Shown here: one piece after another, positions 1 to 7,216 of the stretch
How the letters are laid out: the number at the start of each line of letters is the position of its first letter
Numbering within the stretch: the first letter of the stretch is position 1
Assembly (NCBI RefSeq): GCF_000213055.1
Contig: NZ_CM001165.1
Location: 3,742,945 to 3,806,944 of the forward strand
Direction: 5' to 3'
DNA length: 64,000 nucleotides
From: Streptomyces sp. Tu6071
GTDB taxonomy: Bacteria; Actinomycetota; Actinomycetes; Streptomycetales; Streptomycetaceae
The notes under the pieces: model-generated
The model's input: only the letters and a program-made list of their open reading frames with translations
Databases searched by the model: none
What the model was told of the DNA's origin: nothing
Made by a program: the position numbers and the translations under genes

Positions 1-613
1 CGCCCTCGCTCGTGCCGCCGTCGCCGCACATCGCGAGCGCCACGACGTCGTCGCCGCGCAGCCGGGCGGCGTGCGCGAGGCCCACCGCGTGCGGCAGGTG
101 CGTGGCGAGCGGCGTGGACAGGGGCGCGACGCGGGTCGCGTGCGGGTCGTAGCCGGTGTGCTTGTCGCCGCGCAGGAGCGTCAGGGTCTCCAGCGGGTCG
201 ACGCCGCGCGCGACGACCGCGAGGGTGTCGCGGTAGCTGGGGAAGAGCCAGTCCTGGTCCTGGAGCACGAGCGCCGCCGCGATCTCGGCGGCCTCCTGCC
301 CGGTGGTCGAGGGGTAGACGGCGAGCCGCCCCTGCCGGGTGAGGGCCGTGGCCTGCGCGTTGTAGCGCCGCCCGCGCACCAGCTCGGCGTACAGGCGGCG
401 CAGCAGGGCGGGGTCGGCCGCGGCGGCCGGGGACTTCTTCGCGGACGCCTTGGTGCGGCGGGCGCCGGGCTTGGCGGGCGCGGCGGCGACGCCGAGGAGC
501 CGGTAGGGCTCGGCGTCGGGCAGCAGGGGGACCGGGTCGGTACGGGGCCGCCAGTGCGGGGGCGGGGCGGGGCGGGGCGCGTCTGTCTGCCCCTGATGCT
601 CGACGACCGTCAT
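1..613 (-). CDS. bkdA: branched-chain 2-oxoacid (or pyruvate) dehydrogenase E1 alpha subunit, N-terminal part
   Basis: The first ~204 residues of a thiamine-diphosphate E1-alpha subunit; the rest lies beyond the left edge. E1-alpha decarboxylates the 2-oxoacid and passes the acyl group to E2 lipoate. Visible features are a Pro-rich N-terminus, the segment ELVRGRRYNAQATALTRQG, the family stretch YPSTTGQEAAEIAAAL, and the start of the ThDP motif (GDGGTSEG) right at the edge. The start is the ATG at 613, preceded by a near-perfect ribosome site (AAGGAGGT). It is divergent from an Lrp-type regulator, the arrangement known for bkdR/bkdABC in Streptomyces, which favours branched-chain keto acids (precursors of branched fatty acids) over pyruvate. 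Substrate is inferred from context. Confidence 0.8.
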   Translation of the reverse strand, partial: MTVVEHQGQTDAPRPAPPPHWRPRTDPVPLLPDAEPYRLLGVAAAPAKPGARRTKASAKKSPAAAADPALLRRLYAELVRGRRYNAQATALTRQGRLAVYPSTTGQEAAEIAAALVLQDQDWLFPSYRDTLAVVARGVDPLETLTLLRGDKHTGYDPHATRVAPLSTPLATHLPHAVGLAHAARLRGDDVVALAMCGDGGTSEG

Positions 614-1122
614 GTCCGGCACCTCCTTGTGAGAACACCACTCGTGAGAAAGCAGGGCGCGGCGGGTCGCCACGTGACCCGCTTCACCTCCTGATGGTGC
701 GAGGATCAGCGCATTTTGGCCACAGGCACCCCGGGCCTGTGGACAATCTGCGTCAGTGGGCGTGTGATGTCGACCAGGCGTCCATGGCGGCCCTTTCGCG
801 GCCGGTCCCGCCTGAACGAATGGCCGCGCCACCCCCAGCCGTCCCACGGCGGCGCCGGGGGCACAGGGCGACAGGGGAGTGCGGGAGGGTAGGAACAAGT
901 AAGCGAGAACCGCGTGCGGGCCGCACGGCGCGGAGTGCCGGGCGCGAGCCCTCGGGCACGGGCGCGGTGGAACGGCCGGCGCGCGGCTCGCGCACGGCGG
1001 TACGGGTACGAGCCGACGCGTACCGGGGCGCCACGGGCACGAGCCGGCCCGGCGTCGTACGCGGTGGTACGTGGGCACGGCAGCGATGACAGCGGCAGGA
1101 CCGACAGGGCACGGGGCGGGAC
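614..1122. promoter_or_regulatory. divergent bkdA/bkdR intergenic region with one perfect DnaA box
   Basis: A 509-base gap between two divergent starts, so it should hold both promoters and any BkdR operator; I could not pick out convincing -35/-10 pairs. A perfect DnaA box, TTGTCCACA on the minus strand, lies at 738-746. Open frames crossing the gap are arginine-rich and look like shadows of high-GC DNA, so no gene is called here. Confidence 0.45.
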
Positions 1123-1857
1123 ATGACACGACGGGAACGAACCGACGACAGCAGGCCCGGCGAGCAGGGCCGCGCGGCCGGGCACGCCCGCCCGCACCAC
1201 GAGGCGGCGCCGCAGGCCGAGGCGCGCCCGCGCGAGGCCCCGGCCCCGCCCCGGCTGCGCCCCCCGGCGCCCCGCACGGCCCCGGGCGGCACGGCGGGCA
1301 CGGGCGCTACCACGCCTCCGGCCGAGCGCGCCTCCGCGTCCCCGGCCGCCGCGCGCCCCCGCGAGCCGCGCCCGCTCGACGCGGTGGACCACGACATCCT
1401 GCGCATCCTCCAGGCGGACGGGCGCGCCTCGATCCGCTCGGTCGCCGAGCAGGTGCACGTCTCGCGCGCGAACGCGTACGCGCGCATCAACCGCCTCGTC
1501 GAGGACGGCGTGATCCTCGGCTTCGGCGCCCGCGTGCACCACGAGCGCGCGGGCCAGGGCGCCTCCGCCTACCTGACCCTGCGCATCGTGCAGAACTCCT
1601 GGCGCACCGTGCACCGCCAGTTGCGCGGGCTGCCGGGGGTCGCGCACATCGCGCTCGTCTCGGGCGACTTCGACGTCCTGGTCCTCGTGCACTCGCCGGA
1701 CAACCGGGCCCTGCGGGAACTCGTCCTCACCCGCCTCCAGGCGATCCCCGAGATCCTCAGCACCCGTACGCTGCTCGTGTTCGAGGAGGAAGAGGTCGGC
1801 CAGAGCCCCGAGTCCTCCGCCGCGCCCGAACACCCGGCGGACCACCCGGCCCGCTGA
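1123..1857 (+). CDS. bkdR: Lrp/AsnC-family regulator, BkdR-like
   Basis: A 244-residue protein. Residues ~1-85 are a low-complexity Ala/Pro/Arg extension; the Lrp core follows. The winged helix-turn-helix spans about 87-140 (LDAVDHDILRILQADGR, then VAEQVHVSRANAYARINRL), and the rest is the RAM/AsnC ligand domain with the typical VSGDFDVLVLV strand. Lrp/AsnC proteins bind amino-acid-related effectors and control neighbouring metabolic genes. It is divergent from an E1-alpha gene, so control of branched-chain keto-acid catabolism is the likely role; in Streptomyces BkdR governs bkd genes. The start is uncertain because the N-terminal extension is not conserved-looking and the upstream Shine-Dalgarno is only GGGGCGGG; a later start would remove the extension. 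Confidence 0.8.
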   Translation: MTRRERTDDSRPGEQGRAAGHARPHHEAAPQAEARPREAPAPPRLRPPAPRTAPGGTAGTGATTPPAERASASPAAARPREPRPLDAVDHDILRILQADGRASIRSVAEQVHVSRANAYARINRLVEDGVILGFGARVHHERAGQGASAYLTLRIVQNSWRTVHRQLRGLPGVAHIALVSGDFDVLVLVHSPDNRALRELVLTRLQAIPEILSTRTLLVFEEEEVGQSPESSAAPEHPADHPAR

Positions 1858-1912
1858 GCGCCCCCACCGCGCGCCTCCGCCCTGGGCAAGGCCGCGCGGC
1901 GGCGTTAGAGTG

Positions 1913-1926
1913 ACCGAACGATCGGT
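1913..1926. promoter_or_regulatory. palindromic TetR-type operator upstream of the TetR gene
   Basis: The sequence ACCGAACGATCGGT fits ACCG-NN-CG-NN-CGGT, the form I recall for operators of PaaR-type TetR regulators. It lies about 40-50 bases before the TetR start and just after a possible -10 (TAGAGT, 1905-1910), so binding there would block transcription. Autoregulation is inferred. Confidence 0.6.
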
Positions 1927-1963
1927 CGGCACAAAGGAGAGCCGCTGAGCCCTCCCCGGAACG

Positions 1964-2593
1964 GTGGTCCTGATCATGACGGCTGCGGTCAAGCGCGATG
2001 CCTACACGCCGGAATCCCTCCTCTCGGTCGCCGTCGGCGTCTTCAACGAACGCGGGTACGACGGCACCTCGATGGAGCACCTGGCGCGGGCCGCCGGGAT
2101 CTCGAAGTCCTCGATCTACCACCACGTCTCCAGCAAGGAGGAGCTGCTGCGCAGGGCCGTGAGCCGCGCCCTCGACGGCCTCTTCGGGGTGCTGGACGAG
2201 GAGGGCGCGCGGGCGGGCACGGCGACGGAGCGCCTGGAGCACGTCGTACGGGGGACGGTCGCCCTCCTGGTCGCCGAGCTTCCGTACGTGACGCTCCTCC
2301 TGCGGGTGCGGGGCAACACGGACGCGGAGCGCTGGGCGATGGAGCGCCGCCGCGACTTCGACCACCGCCTCGCGGACCTCGTGCAGGCCGCCGTCACGGA
2401 GGGCGGGCTGCGCGCGGACCTCAGCCCCCGGCTCGCGACCCGCCTCCTCTACGGCATGATCAACTCGATCGTCGAGTGGTACCGCCCGGCGGACGACGGG
2501 GACGCGGACGCGCGCGAGCGGGAGCGGGAACGTGCGAAGGACCTCGCGGACGCCGTGCTCCACCTGGCCTTCGACGGCCTGCGCCCGCGCTGA
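1964..2593 (+). CDS. TetR/AcrR-family transcriptional regulator (PaaR/KstR2-like)
   Basis: A 209-residue TetR regulator, all-helical dimer expected. The N-terminal DNA-binding domain is clear: SVAVGVFNERGYDGTSMEHL, then the recognition region AAGISKSSIYHHVSSKEELL. The C-terminal half is the ligand pocket and dimer interface, with the motif LLYGMINSIVEWYRP common in regulators of acyl-CoA or phenylacetyl-CoA pathways. The operator at 1913-1926 supports a PaaR-like identity. The start is open between GTG 1964 and ATG 1976: the good AAAGGAG (1934-1940) is rather far from either, and an in-frame stop at 1946 excludes anything earlier. No catabolic gene lies immediately beside it, so its targets are probably elsewhere. 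Confidence 0.8.
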   Translation: MVLIMTAAVKRDAYTPESLLSVAVGVFNERGYDGTSMEHLARAAGISKSSIYHHVSSKEELLRRAVSRALDGLFGVLDEEGARAGTATERLEHVVRGTVALLVAELPYVTLLLRVRGNTDAERWAMERRRDFDHRLADLVQAAVTEGGLRADLSPRLATRLLYGMINSIVEWYRPADDGDADARERERERAKDLADAVLHLAFDGLRPR

Positions 2594-2726
2594 GACCGGG
2601 GAGCGTCGTCCCCCGGACCCGCTCCGGTTCCCGGCCCCTCGCCCCGGCCTCAGGCCCACGCCCCTCGCGCCCTGCCCCGCATGTCCTGCGCCCCGCACCC
2701 CTCGCACCCGGCTCCCCGGCCCCGCT

Positions 2727-3518
2727 TCATGGTCGTCCGGCGCCGAGCGACCAGTGGTAGAGGGCCATGCCCACGCTCGTCGCGAGGTTGTAGCTGGAGA
2801 CGTGGGGGCGCATGGGCAGTGCGACGAGGCGGTCGGCCCGTTCCCGTACGGCGGCCGTGAGCCCGTGCCGTTCGGAGCCGAAGGCGAGCAGCGCGTCGTC
2901 GGGGACGCGCAGGCCGCGCAGGTCCTCGCCCTCCGCGTCGAAGGCCCAGAGCGGCCCAGCGGGCAGCTCGGGCACGGCGCGGCGCGCGACCGGGGTCGCG
3001 AAGTGCAGCCCGGCGCCCGCGCGGACCACGGCGGGGTGCCAGGGGTCGAGGTCGCCCGTCGTCACGACGCCGCTCGCCCCGAAACCGGCCGCGAGGCGGA
3101 TCACCGCGCCCGCGTTGCCCAGGTTGCGCGGCTCGTCGAGCACGAGGAGCGGGCTCGTACGGGGCCCGGCGAAGCCGGGCTCGGGTGGTCGGCCCGCGAG
3201 CGCGGCGACGCCGGTCGGGTGCGGGCGCGGCACCAGCGAGCGGTAGAGCGCCGGGGGGACGGGGACGAGCAGTTCGGCGAGGCGTGGCGCGAGGTCGGGG
3301 GCCAGCTCGTCGGCGAGGGCGAGCACCGCCGCGCGGTCCTCGGCGACCGCGAGCGGCACGTCCGCGCCGAAGCGCAGGGCGTGCTTCAGCGCGTGAAAAC
3401 CGTCGAGGAGCACGACGGCCATGCCGTCCAGACCGGCCGCGAGCGCGTGCCAGCGCCCTGCCGCCTCTCGGGCGGCGGCCTCCCGCGCGGCCTCTCCGGC
3501 CACCTCGTTCTCGCGCAT
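2727..3518 (-). CDS. TrmH/SpoU-family RNA 2'-O-methyltransferase
   Basis: A 263-residue SPOUT methyltransferase that should transfer methyl from S-adenosylmethionine to a ribose 2'-OH in tRNA or rRNA. The three SpoU motifs are present in order: LDEPRNLGNAGAVIRLA (motif 1), FGSERHGL (motif 2) and SSYNLATSVGMALYHW (motif 3, with Y where many members have L). The N-terminal ~100 residues are an Ala/Arg/Glu-rich substrate-binding part. The start is set at ATG 3518, ten bases after the stop of the upstream membrane gene; GTG 3548 is possible but would overlap it. It is probably cotranscribed with the HTTM gene. The exact RNA target cannot be told from sequence. Confidence 0.85.
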   Translation of the reverse strand: MRENEVAGEAAREAAAREAAGRWHALAAGLDGMAVVLLDGFHALKHALRFGADVPLAVAEDRAAVLALADELAPDLAPRLAELLVPVPPALYRSLVPRPHPTGVAALAGRPPEPGFAGPRTSPLLVLDEPRNLGNAGAVIRLAAGFGASGVVTTGDLDPWHPAVVRAGAGLHFATPVARRAVPELPAGPLWAFDAEGEDLRGLRVPDDALLAFGSERHGLTAAVRERADRLVALPMRPHVSSYNLATSVGMALYHWSLGAGRP

Positions 3519-3528
3519 GCCGTGCACC

Positions 3529-4818
3529 CTACGGGGCTGCACTGACACTCCCCGTTCCCGGCCGCACGGGGGCCTCCGCGTCGGCGGTACGGACCGTGCG
3601 ACGGGGCCCGTGCCGCGTCGTCGGGCGCGTCCTGCGATGCGTCACCCGGCGCGCCCCGCGCTCCACCGCGCGCAGGAAGCCGGTCGGCAGGAAGACCGCG
3701 TCGGCGGCGAGCATCGCGAGGGAGAAGAAGGGGAGGCCGAGGAGGAAGGCGATCCCGAGGTGTTCGCCCACCAGCACGATGATCAGAACATTCTTGGCCC
3801 GGCGATTCAGGAGCGAGAACGGGAACGAGACCTGCGCGAAGACCGTTCCGTAGGTCAGCAGGGCGATCAGGGTCCCGTGGGCGGCGAGGGCGTGGGAGAG
3901 CGCCGGCCAGGGCGAGAAGGAGTCGAGTTCGAGGGGGTAGTAGACAGCGGTGCCGTCCTGCCAGCGACTCCCCTGGATCTTGTACCAGCCGGCGGTGGCG
4001 TAGACGAGGCAGGTCTCCGCCATGATGATCAGCACTCCGGCGTGGTGCAGGAGGTTGCCGAGGACGTCGGCGAGCGCGCGGGTCTCGCCGAGCGGGTGGC
4101 GTTCGAGGAACCACCAGGCGCCGAGGGCCGCCCAGGTGGCCGCGAGGGTGAGGGTCCAGCCGGGGGTGAGCCGGTCGCTCAGCCGGGCGGCGAGCAGCGC
4201 GGTGCCGAGCAGGCCCCACAGCCAGGGGCCCGCGCGGTCGGGGCGGCCGAGGGCGCGGCGGCGGGCGTCGAGCGACCACACCTGTCCGCAGCGGGTGAGG
4301 CACAGGTAGAGGGCGAGCAGGTGCAGGAGGTTGTCGCCTCCGTCGCCGACGAAGACCGACCGGTTCTGGAGCGAGAGCAGGGTCAGCGCGAAGAGCACGG
4401 ACATCGTCCGCGTGCGCCAGCCGAGCACGAGCAGGAAGGAGACGAGCAGGGCGAGCACGTACACGCAGGTGAACCACGCCTCGCTCCGCGACCACAGCAG
4501 CGCGGTGAAGGCCCCGTTGCCGGACACGAGGCGCCGCGCGAGGTCCCAGCCCCAGGCGCTGCCTGGGCCGTACAGCTCCGCGCGGTGCGGCCACTCGCGC
4601 AGCAGGTAGACACCCCACGTCCCGGCGACCCCGATCCGTACGGCGGCGGTCTGCCGGGCGCCGAGCGTCGAGCCGGTGACCCGCGCGACGGCGGTACGGA
4701 GCGCCGCGCGGGCGGCGGCGGAGGGGGCCGGGCGCTGCCGTGCGGGGGGTGTCGCGGGGGCGCGGGGCCGGGGGACGGCGACGGGTTCCGGTGTGCCCCG
4801 CGGCGTGGGCCGGGTCAT
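3529..4818 (-). CDS. HTTM-domain (vitamin-K gamma-carboxylase-like) multipass membrane protein
   Basis: A 429-residue polytopic membrane protein. After a ~60-residue Pro/Ala/Arg tail come several helices and HTTM-type signatures: ALLWSRSEAWFTCVYVLALL, LLSLQNRSVFVGDGGDNLLH, FLERHPL, and ETCLVYATAGWYKIQGSRW followed by DGTAVYYPL. HTTM domains are found in gamma-carboxylase-like enzymes and in SdpB, a membrane protein needed to mature the Bacillus toxin SdpC. Its start overlaps the stop of the DUF5819 gene by four bases (ATGA), so the two are translationally coupled and probably work as a complex. The chemistry is unknown. The C-terminal 45 residues are Arg/Thr-rich and cytoplasmic-looking. Confidence 0.8.
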   Translation of the reverse strand: MTRPTPRGTPEPVAVPRPRAPATPPARQRPAPSAAARAALRTAVARVTGSTLGARQTAAVRIGVAGTWGVYLLREWPHRAELYGPGSAWGWDLARRLVSGNGAFTALLWSRSEAWFTCVYVLALLVSFLLVLGWRTRTMSVLFALTLLSLQNRSVFVGDGGDNLLHLLALYLCLTRCGQVWSLDARRRALGRPDRAGPWLWGLLGTALLAARLSDRLTPGWTLTLAATWAALGAWWFLERHPLGETRALADVLGNLLHHAGVLIIMAETCLVYATAGWYKIQGSRWQDGTAVYYPLELDSFSPWPALSHALAAHGTLIALLTYGTVFAQVSFPFSLLNRRAKNVLIIVLVGEHLGIAFLLGLPFFSLAMLAADAVFLPTGFLRAVERGARRVTHRRTRPTTRHGPRRTVRTADAEAPVRPGTGSVSAAP

Positions 4819-5639
4819 CGGTGGGCCTCCGCCCAGTCGAGCGTGCGGTAGGCGGGGCGCCCGGCGAGCTTCTCGCCGCTCCAGGGCGGAGGCGGTACGG
4901 GGGTGAACCGGGCCCGTACCCGTATCCGGGTCAGCTCGGCTCCCGGCCCGCCCGCGCCCGCGCGCTCCAGGCGCTGGGTCGCGAGCCGGGTGAGGTACGC
5001 GGCCGACAGCTCGCCCCTGGTGCCGACGGGACGGCCGTCGTCGTCGTGCGAGGAGGCGTAGAGGTCCCAGGCGCGGCGCAGGACGTTCTGCCGCGTGTGG
5101 CTCGGCAGCGGCTCACCGTGCAGCGCGGCGCCGTCGCGCGCGGACAGGTCGTACCAGCCGGTGAGGAAGCTGGTGCCGTCCGCGTGCAGGCCGCTCGCGC
5201 GCGCCTGCACGGTGGTGTTCTGCTGGATCGGGTTGGGCGCGAACAGCTTCCAGTTCTGCTCGAACTCCGGGTAGATCCAGGCGTTCACGGCCTTCGCCTG
5301 CCGTGTGCTCACCGTGTTCGCCGGGGCGACGTGGAGGAAGAGGAACGAGAGGTGCAGCCCGGTGAGGACGAGCACGGCGGCGAGCGCGAGCGCGCCGACG
5401 ACGCGGAAGGGGAGGGAGAGCGCGGCGAGCCCGGTGGCGGGGGCGGACAGGAGGGGCGTGTCCGGCGCGGGGGCGGCGTCCGGCTCCGACGCCGCGTCCG
5501 GCACGGGGGCGGCGTCCGGCGCGGGGTCGCGCGTCGGGTCCGTGGCGCGGGGGTCCTGTCCGCCCGCGGCCGGTGTGCCACCGGCCTCCGTGCCGTCGAC
5601 GCCTATGCCGTCGTCCGCCGTGCCGTCGTCCGCGCTCAT
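4815..5639 (-). CDS. DUF5819-family membrane-anchored protein
   Basis: A 274-residue protein. Residues ~1-85 are acidic, Pro/Ala-rich and repetitive (PDAAPVPDAASEPDAAPAPD). One transmembrane helix follows (FRVVGALALAAVLVLTGLHL), then an extracytoplasmic domain with the DUF5819 core: PEFEQNWKLFAPNPIQQNT, a GWYDLSARDG stretch, and RQNVLRRAWDLYASSH. A W-x-LFAPNP motif directly after the helix recalls SdpA-type partners of HTTM proteins. Translationally coupled to the downstream HTTM gene and 22 bases after the rhodanese stop codon on the other side. Function unknown; a joint role with the HTTM protein is inferred from coupling. Confidence 0.75.
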   Translation of the reverse strand: MSADDGTADDGIGVDGTEAGGTPAAGGQDPRATDPTRDPAPDAAPVPDAASEPDAAPAPDTPLLSAPATGLAALSLPFRVVGALALAAVLVLTGLHLSFLFLHVAPANTVSTRQAKAVNAWIYPEFEQNWKLFAPNPIQQNTTVQARASGLHADGTSFLTGWYDLSARDGAALHGEPLPSHTRQNVLRRAWDLYASSHDDDGRPVGTRGELSAAYLTRLATQRLERAGAGGPGAELTRIRVRARFTPVPPPPWSGEKLAGRPAYRTLDWAEAHR

Positions 5640-5661
5640 CCCTTGCCGCCCCAGCGCCGGC

Positions 5662-6006
5662 TCACATGACGAAGCCGGCGGCGCCCTTGTCGTCGACGAC
5701 GGGCTTGCCCGCGGCTTCCCACGCCTGCATCCCGCCCTCGACGTTGACGGCGTCGATGCCCTGCTGGGCGAGGTACATCGTGACCTGGGCCGAACGGCCG
5801 CCGGAGCGGCAGATGACGTTGACCGTGCCGTCCTGCGGGGCGGCCTCGGTGACTTCGCCGTACCGCGCGACGAAATCGCTCATCGGGATGTGCAGGGCGC
5901 CCTCGATGTGACCCGCCTGCCATTCGTCGTCCTCGCGGACGTCGAGGAGGAAGTCGTCGGCCTTCAGCTCACCGACACCGACACTGGGCAGAGATCCGAA
6001 ATGCAT
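5662..6006 (-). CDS. single-domain rhodanese (sulfurtransferase-like)
   Basis: A 114-residue cytoplasmic rhodanese domain. It begins MHFGSLPSVGVGELKADDFL, then LDVREDDEWQAGHIEGALHIP, and carries the active-site loop CRSGGRSAQVT with the catalytic cysteine. Single-domain rhodaneses move sulfane sulfur between thiols or serve as sulfur carriers. The frame is open further upstream, but those codons overlap the J-domain gene and are Arg/Pro-rich, so ATG 6006 is chosen; it lies ten bases after the J-domain stop, implying cotranscription. The Shine-Dalgarno is weak, so translation may depend on the upstream gene. Confidence 0.9.
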   Translation of the reverse strand: MHFGSLPSVGVGELKADDFLLDVREDDEWQAGHIEGALHIPMSDFVARYGEVTEAAPQDGTVNVICRSGGRSAQVTMYLAQQGIDAVNVEGGMQAWEAAGKPVVDDKGAAGFVM

Positions 6007-6016
6007 GGCTGAGACG

Positions 6017-7123
6017 CTACCCGACCCGCCCGCCGCCGGGCGCGGAGTCGTCCCCCGAACCGGCGGAGCCGGTGGACCCGGCGGCGCCCGCGGGGTCGCC
6101 GGGGTCCGTCGCGGGCCCGGCCTGCTCCGTATCCGTACCCGTACCCGCATCCGGCGCCGTACCCGTACCCGTATCGCCGCCGGGCTGCGTCTCTCCCGAG
6201 GTCCAGCGGAGCAGTTCGTGCTCCTTCTCGGCCACCTGGGCGAGGAGTTGCTCGGCGACCTCCTCGATGAGGCGGTCGGGGTCGTCGGGGGCGAGGCGGA
6301 GCATCGAGCCGATCGCGCTCTCCTCCAGCTCGTGCGCCGCCGCCGCGATCATGTCCTTGCGCTGTGCCAGCCACTCCAGGCGCGCGTACAGCTCCTCGCT
6401 GCGGCTCGGGAAGGCGGGCTGGGGCGCCGGGCCCGCCTCCCACTCGGTGGCGAGCGCGCGCAGCGCGGCCTCGTCGCCGCGCCCGTACGCCGTGGTGACG
6501 CGGCTGATGAACTCGTCCCGCCGCGCGCGTTCCTTCTCGTCCTGCACGAGGTCGGGGTGGGCCTTGCGGACGAGGTCGCGGTAGAGCGCGCGGGCCTCCT
6601 CGCTCGGGCGGACGCGCTCCGGGGGGCGCACGGGCTGCTCGGTGAGCATCGCGGCGGCCTCGGGCCACAGGCCCTCCGCGCCCATCCAGCCGTGGAACAG
6701 CTCCTCGACGGCGGGCATGGGCATGGCCTCCGCGCGCAGCCGCGCGGCGGTGAGCCGGTCCTCGTCGCTGCCGGTACGCGCCGCGCGGGCCTCGGCGATG
6801 AGCGCGTCCAGCTCGTCGAGACGGGCGTAGACGGGGCCGAGCCGCTGGTGGTGGAGGCGGGAGAAGTTCTCGACCTCGATACGGAAGGTCTCGACGGCGA
6901 TCTCGTACTCGATGAGCGCCTGTTCGGCGGCGCGTACGGCCCGCTCCAGGCGCGCCTCGGGACGGGGGGTCCCGTCGGCGGGTGCTTCTCCGGCGGGGGG
7001 TGTCCCGCCGGGTGATCCGGCAGCCGGTGCGGAGGGTGAGGCGGGGTCCGGCGCGGGGGCGGCGCCCTCGCCCTGCGGCGTCGGCGGGGCGGGCTGCGGG
7101 GACTCGTCTTCCGGGGTCGTCAC
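6017..7123 (-). CDS. J-domain (DnaJ-like) co-chaperone-type protein with coiled coils
   Basis: A 368-residue cytoplasmic protein. Residues 1-55 are Pro/Ala-rich. Helical, coiled-coil-prone stretches follow (about 56-135: RAVRAAEQALIEYEIAVETF, then VYARLDELDALIAEARA). Around residues 175-220 lies a J-domain-like segment, EEARALYRDLVRKAHPDLV, with the diagnostic HPD at 189-191, then DEFISRVTTAYGRGDEAALRAL. The HPD loop normally stimulates Hsp70 ATPase. A second helical part (LYARLEWLAQRKDMIAAAAH) follows, then an acidic Gly/Thr/Ala tail. It lacks the G/F and zinc regions of true DnaJ, so it is a specialised J protein with an unknown client. A perfect DnaA box lies 60 bases upstream. Confidence 0.75.
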   Translation of the reverse strand: MTTPEDESPQPAPPTPQGEGAAPAPDPASPSAPAAGSPGGTPPAGEAPADGTPRPEARLERAVRAAEQALIEYEIAVETFRIEVENFSRLHHQRLGPVYARLDELDALIAEARAARTGSDEDRLTAARLRAEAMPMPAVEELFHGWMGAEGLWPEAAAMLTEQPVRPPERVRPSEEARALYRDLVRKAHPDLVQDEKERARRDEFISRVTTAYGRGDEAALRALATEWEAGPAPQPAFPSRSEELYARLEWLAQRKDMIAAAAHELEESAIGSMLRLAPDDPDRLIEEVAEQLLAQVAEKEHELLRWTSGETQPGGDTGTGTAPDAGTGTDTEQAGPATDPGDPAGAAGSTGSAGSGDDSAPGGGRVG

Positions 7124-7182
7124 CAGGCCAGCCTAGGTCACGCGGCGGATGATATGAGGGTTTGGGTTTTCGGGCCGAAATC

Positions 7183-7191
7183 TGTGGACAA
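7183..7191 (-). promoter_or_regulatory. isolated perfect DnaA box
   Basis: TTGTCCACA on the minus strand, matching the Streptomyces DnaA-box consensus exactly. It lies between the DUF2252 stop and the J-domain start, in the likely promoter of the J-domain gene. It may be a titration or regulatory site, or chance. Confidence 0.5.
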
Positions 7192-7216
7192 CTGGGTTGA
7201 TTCTTCTGCCCCCACC

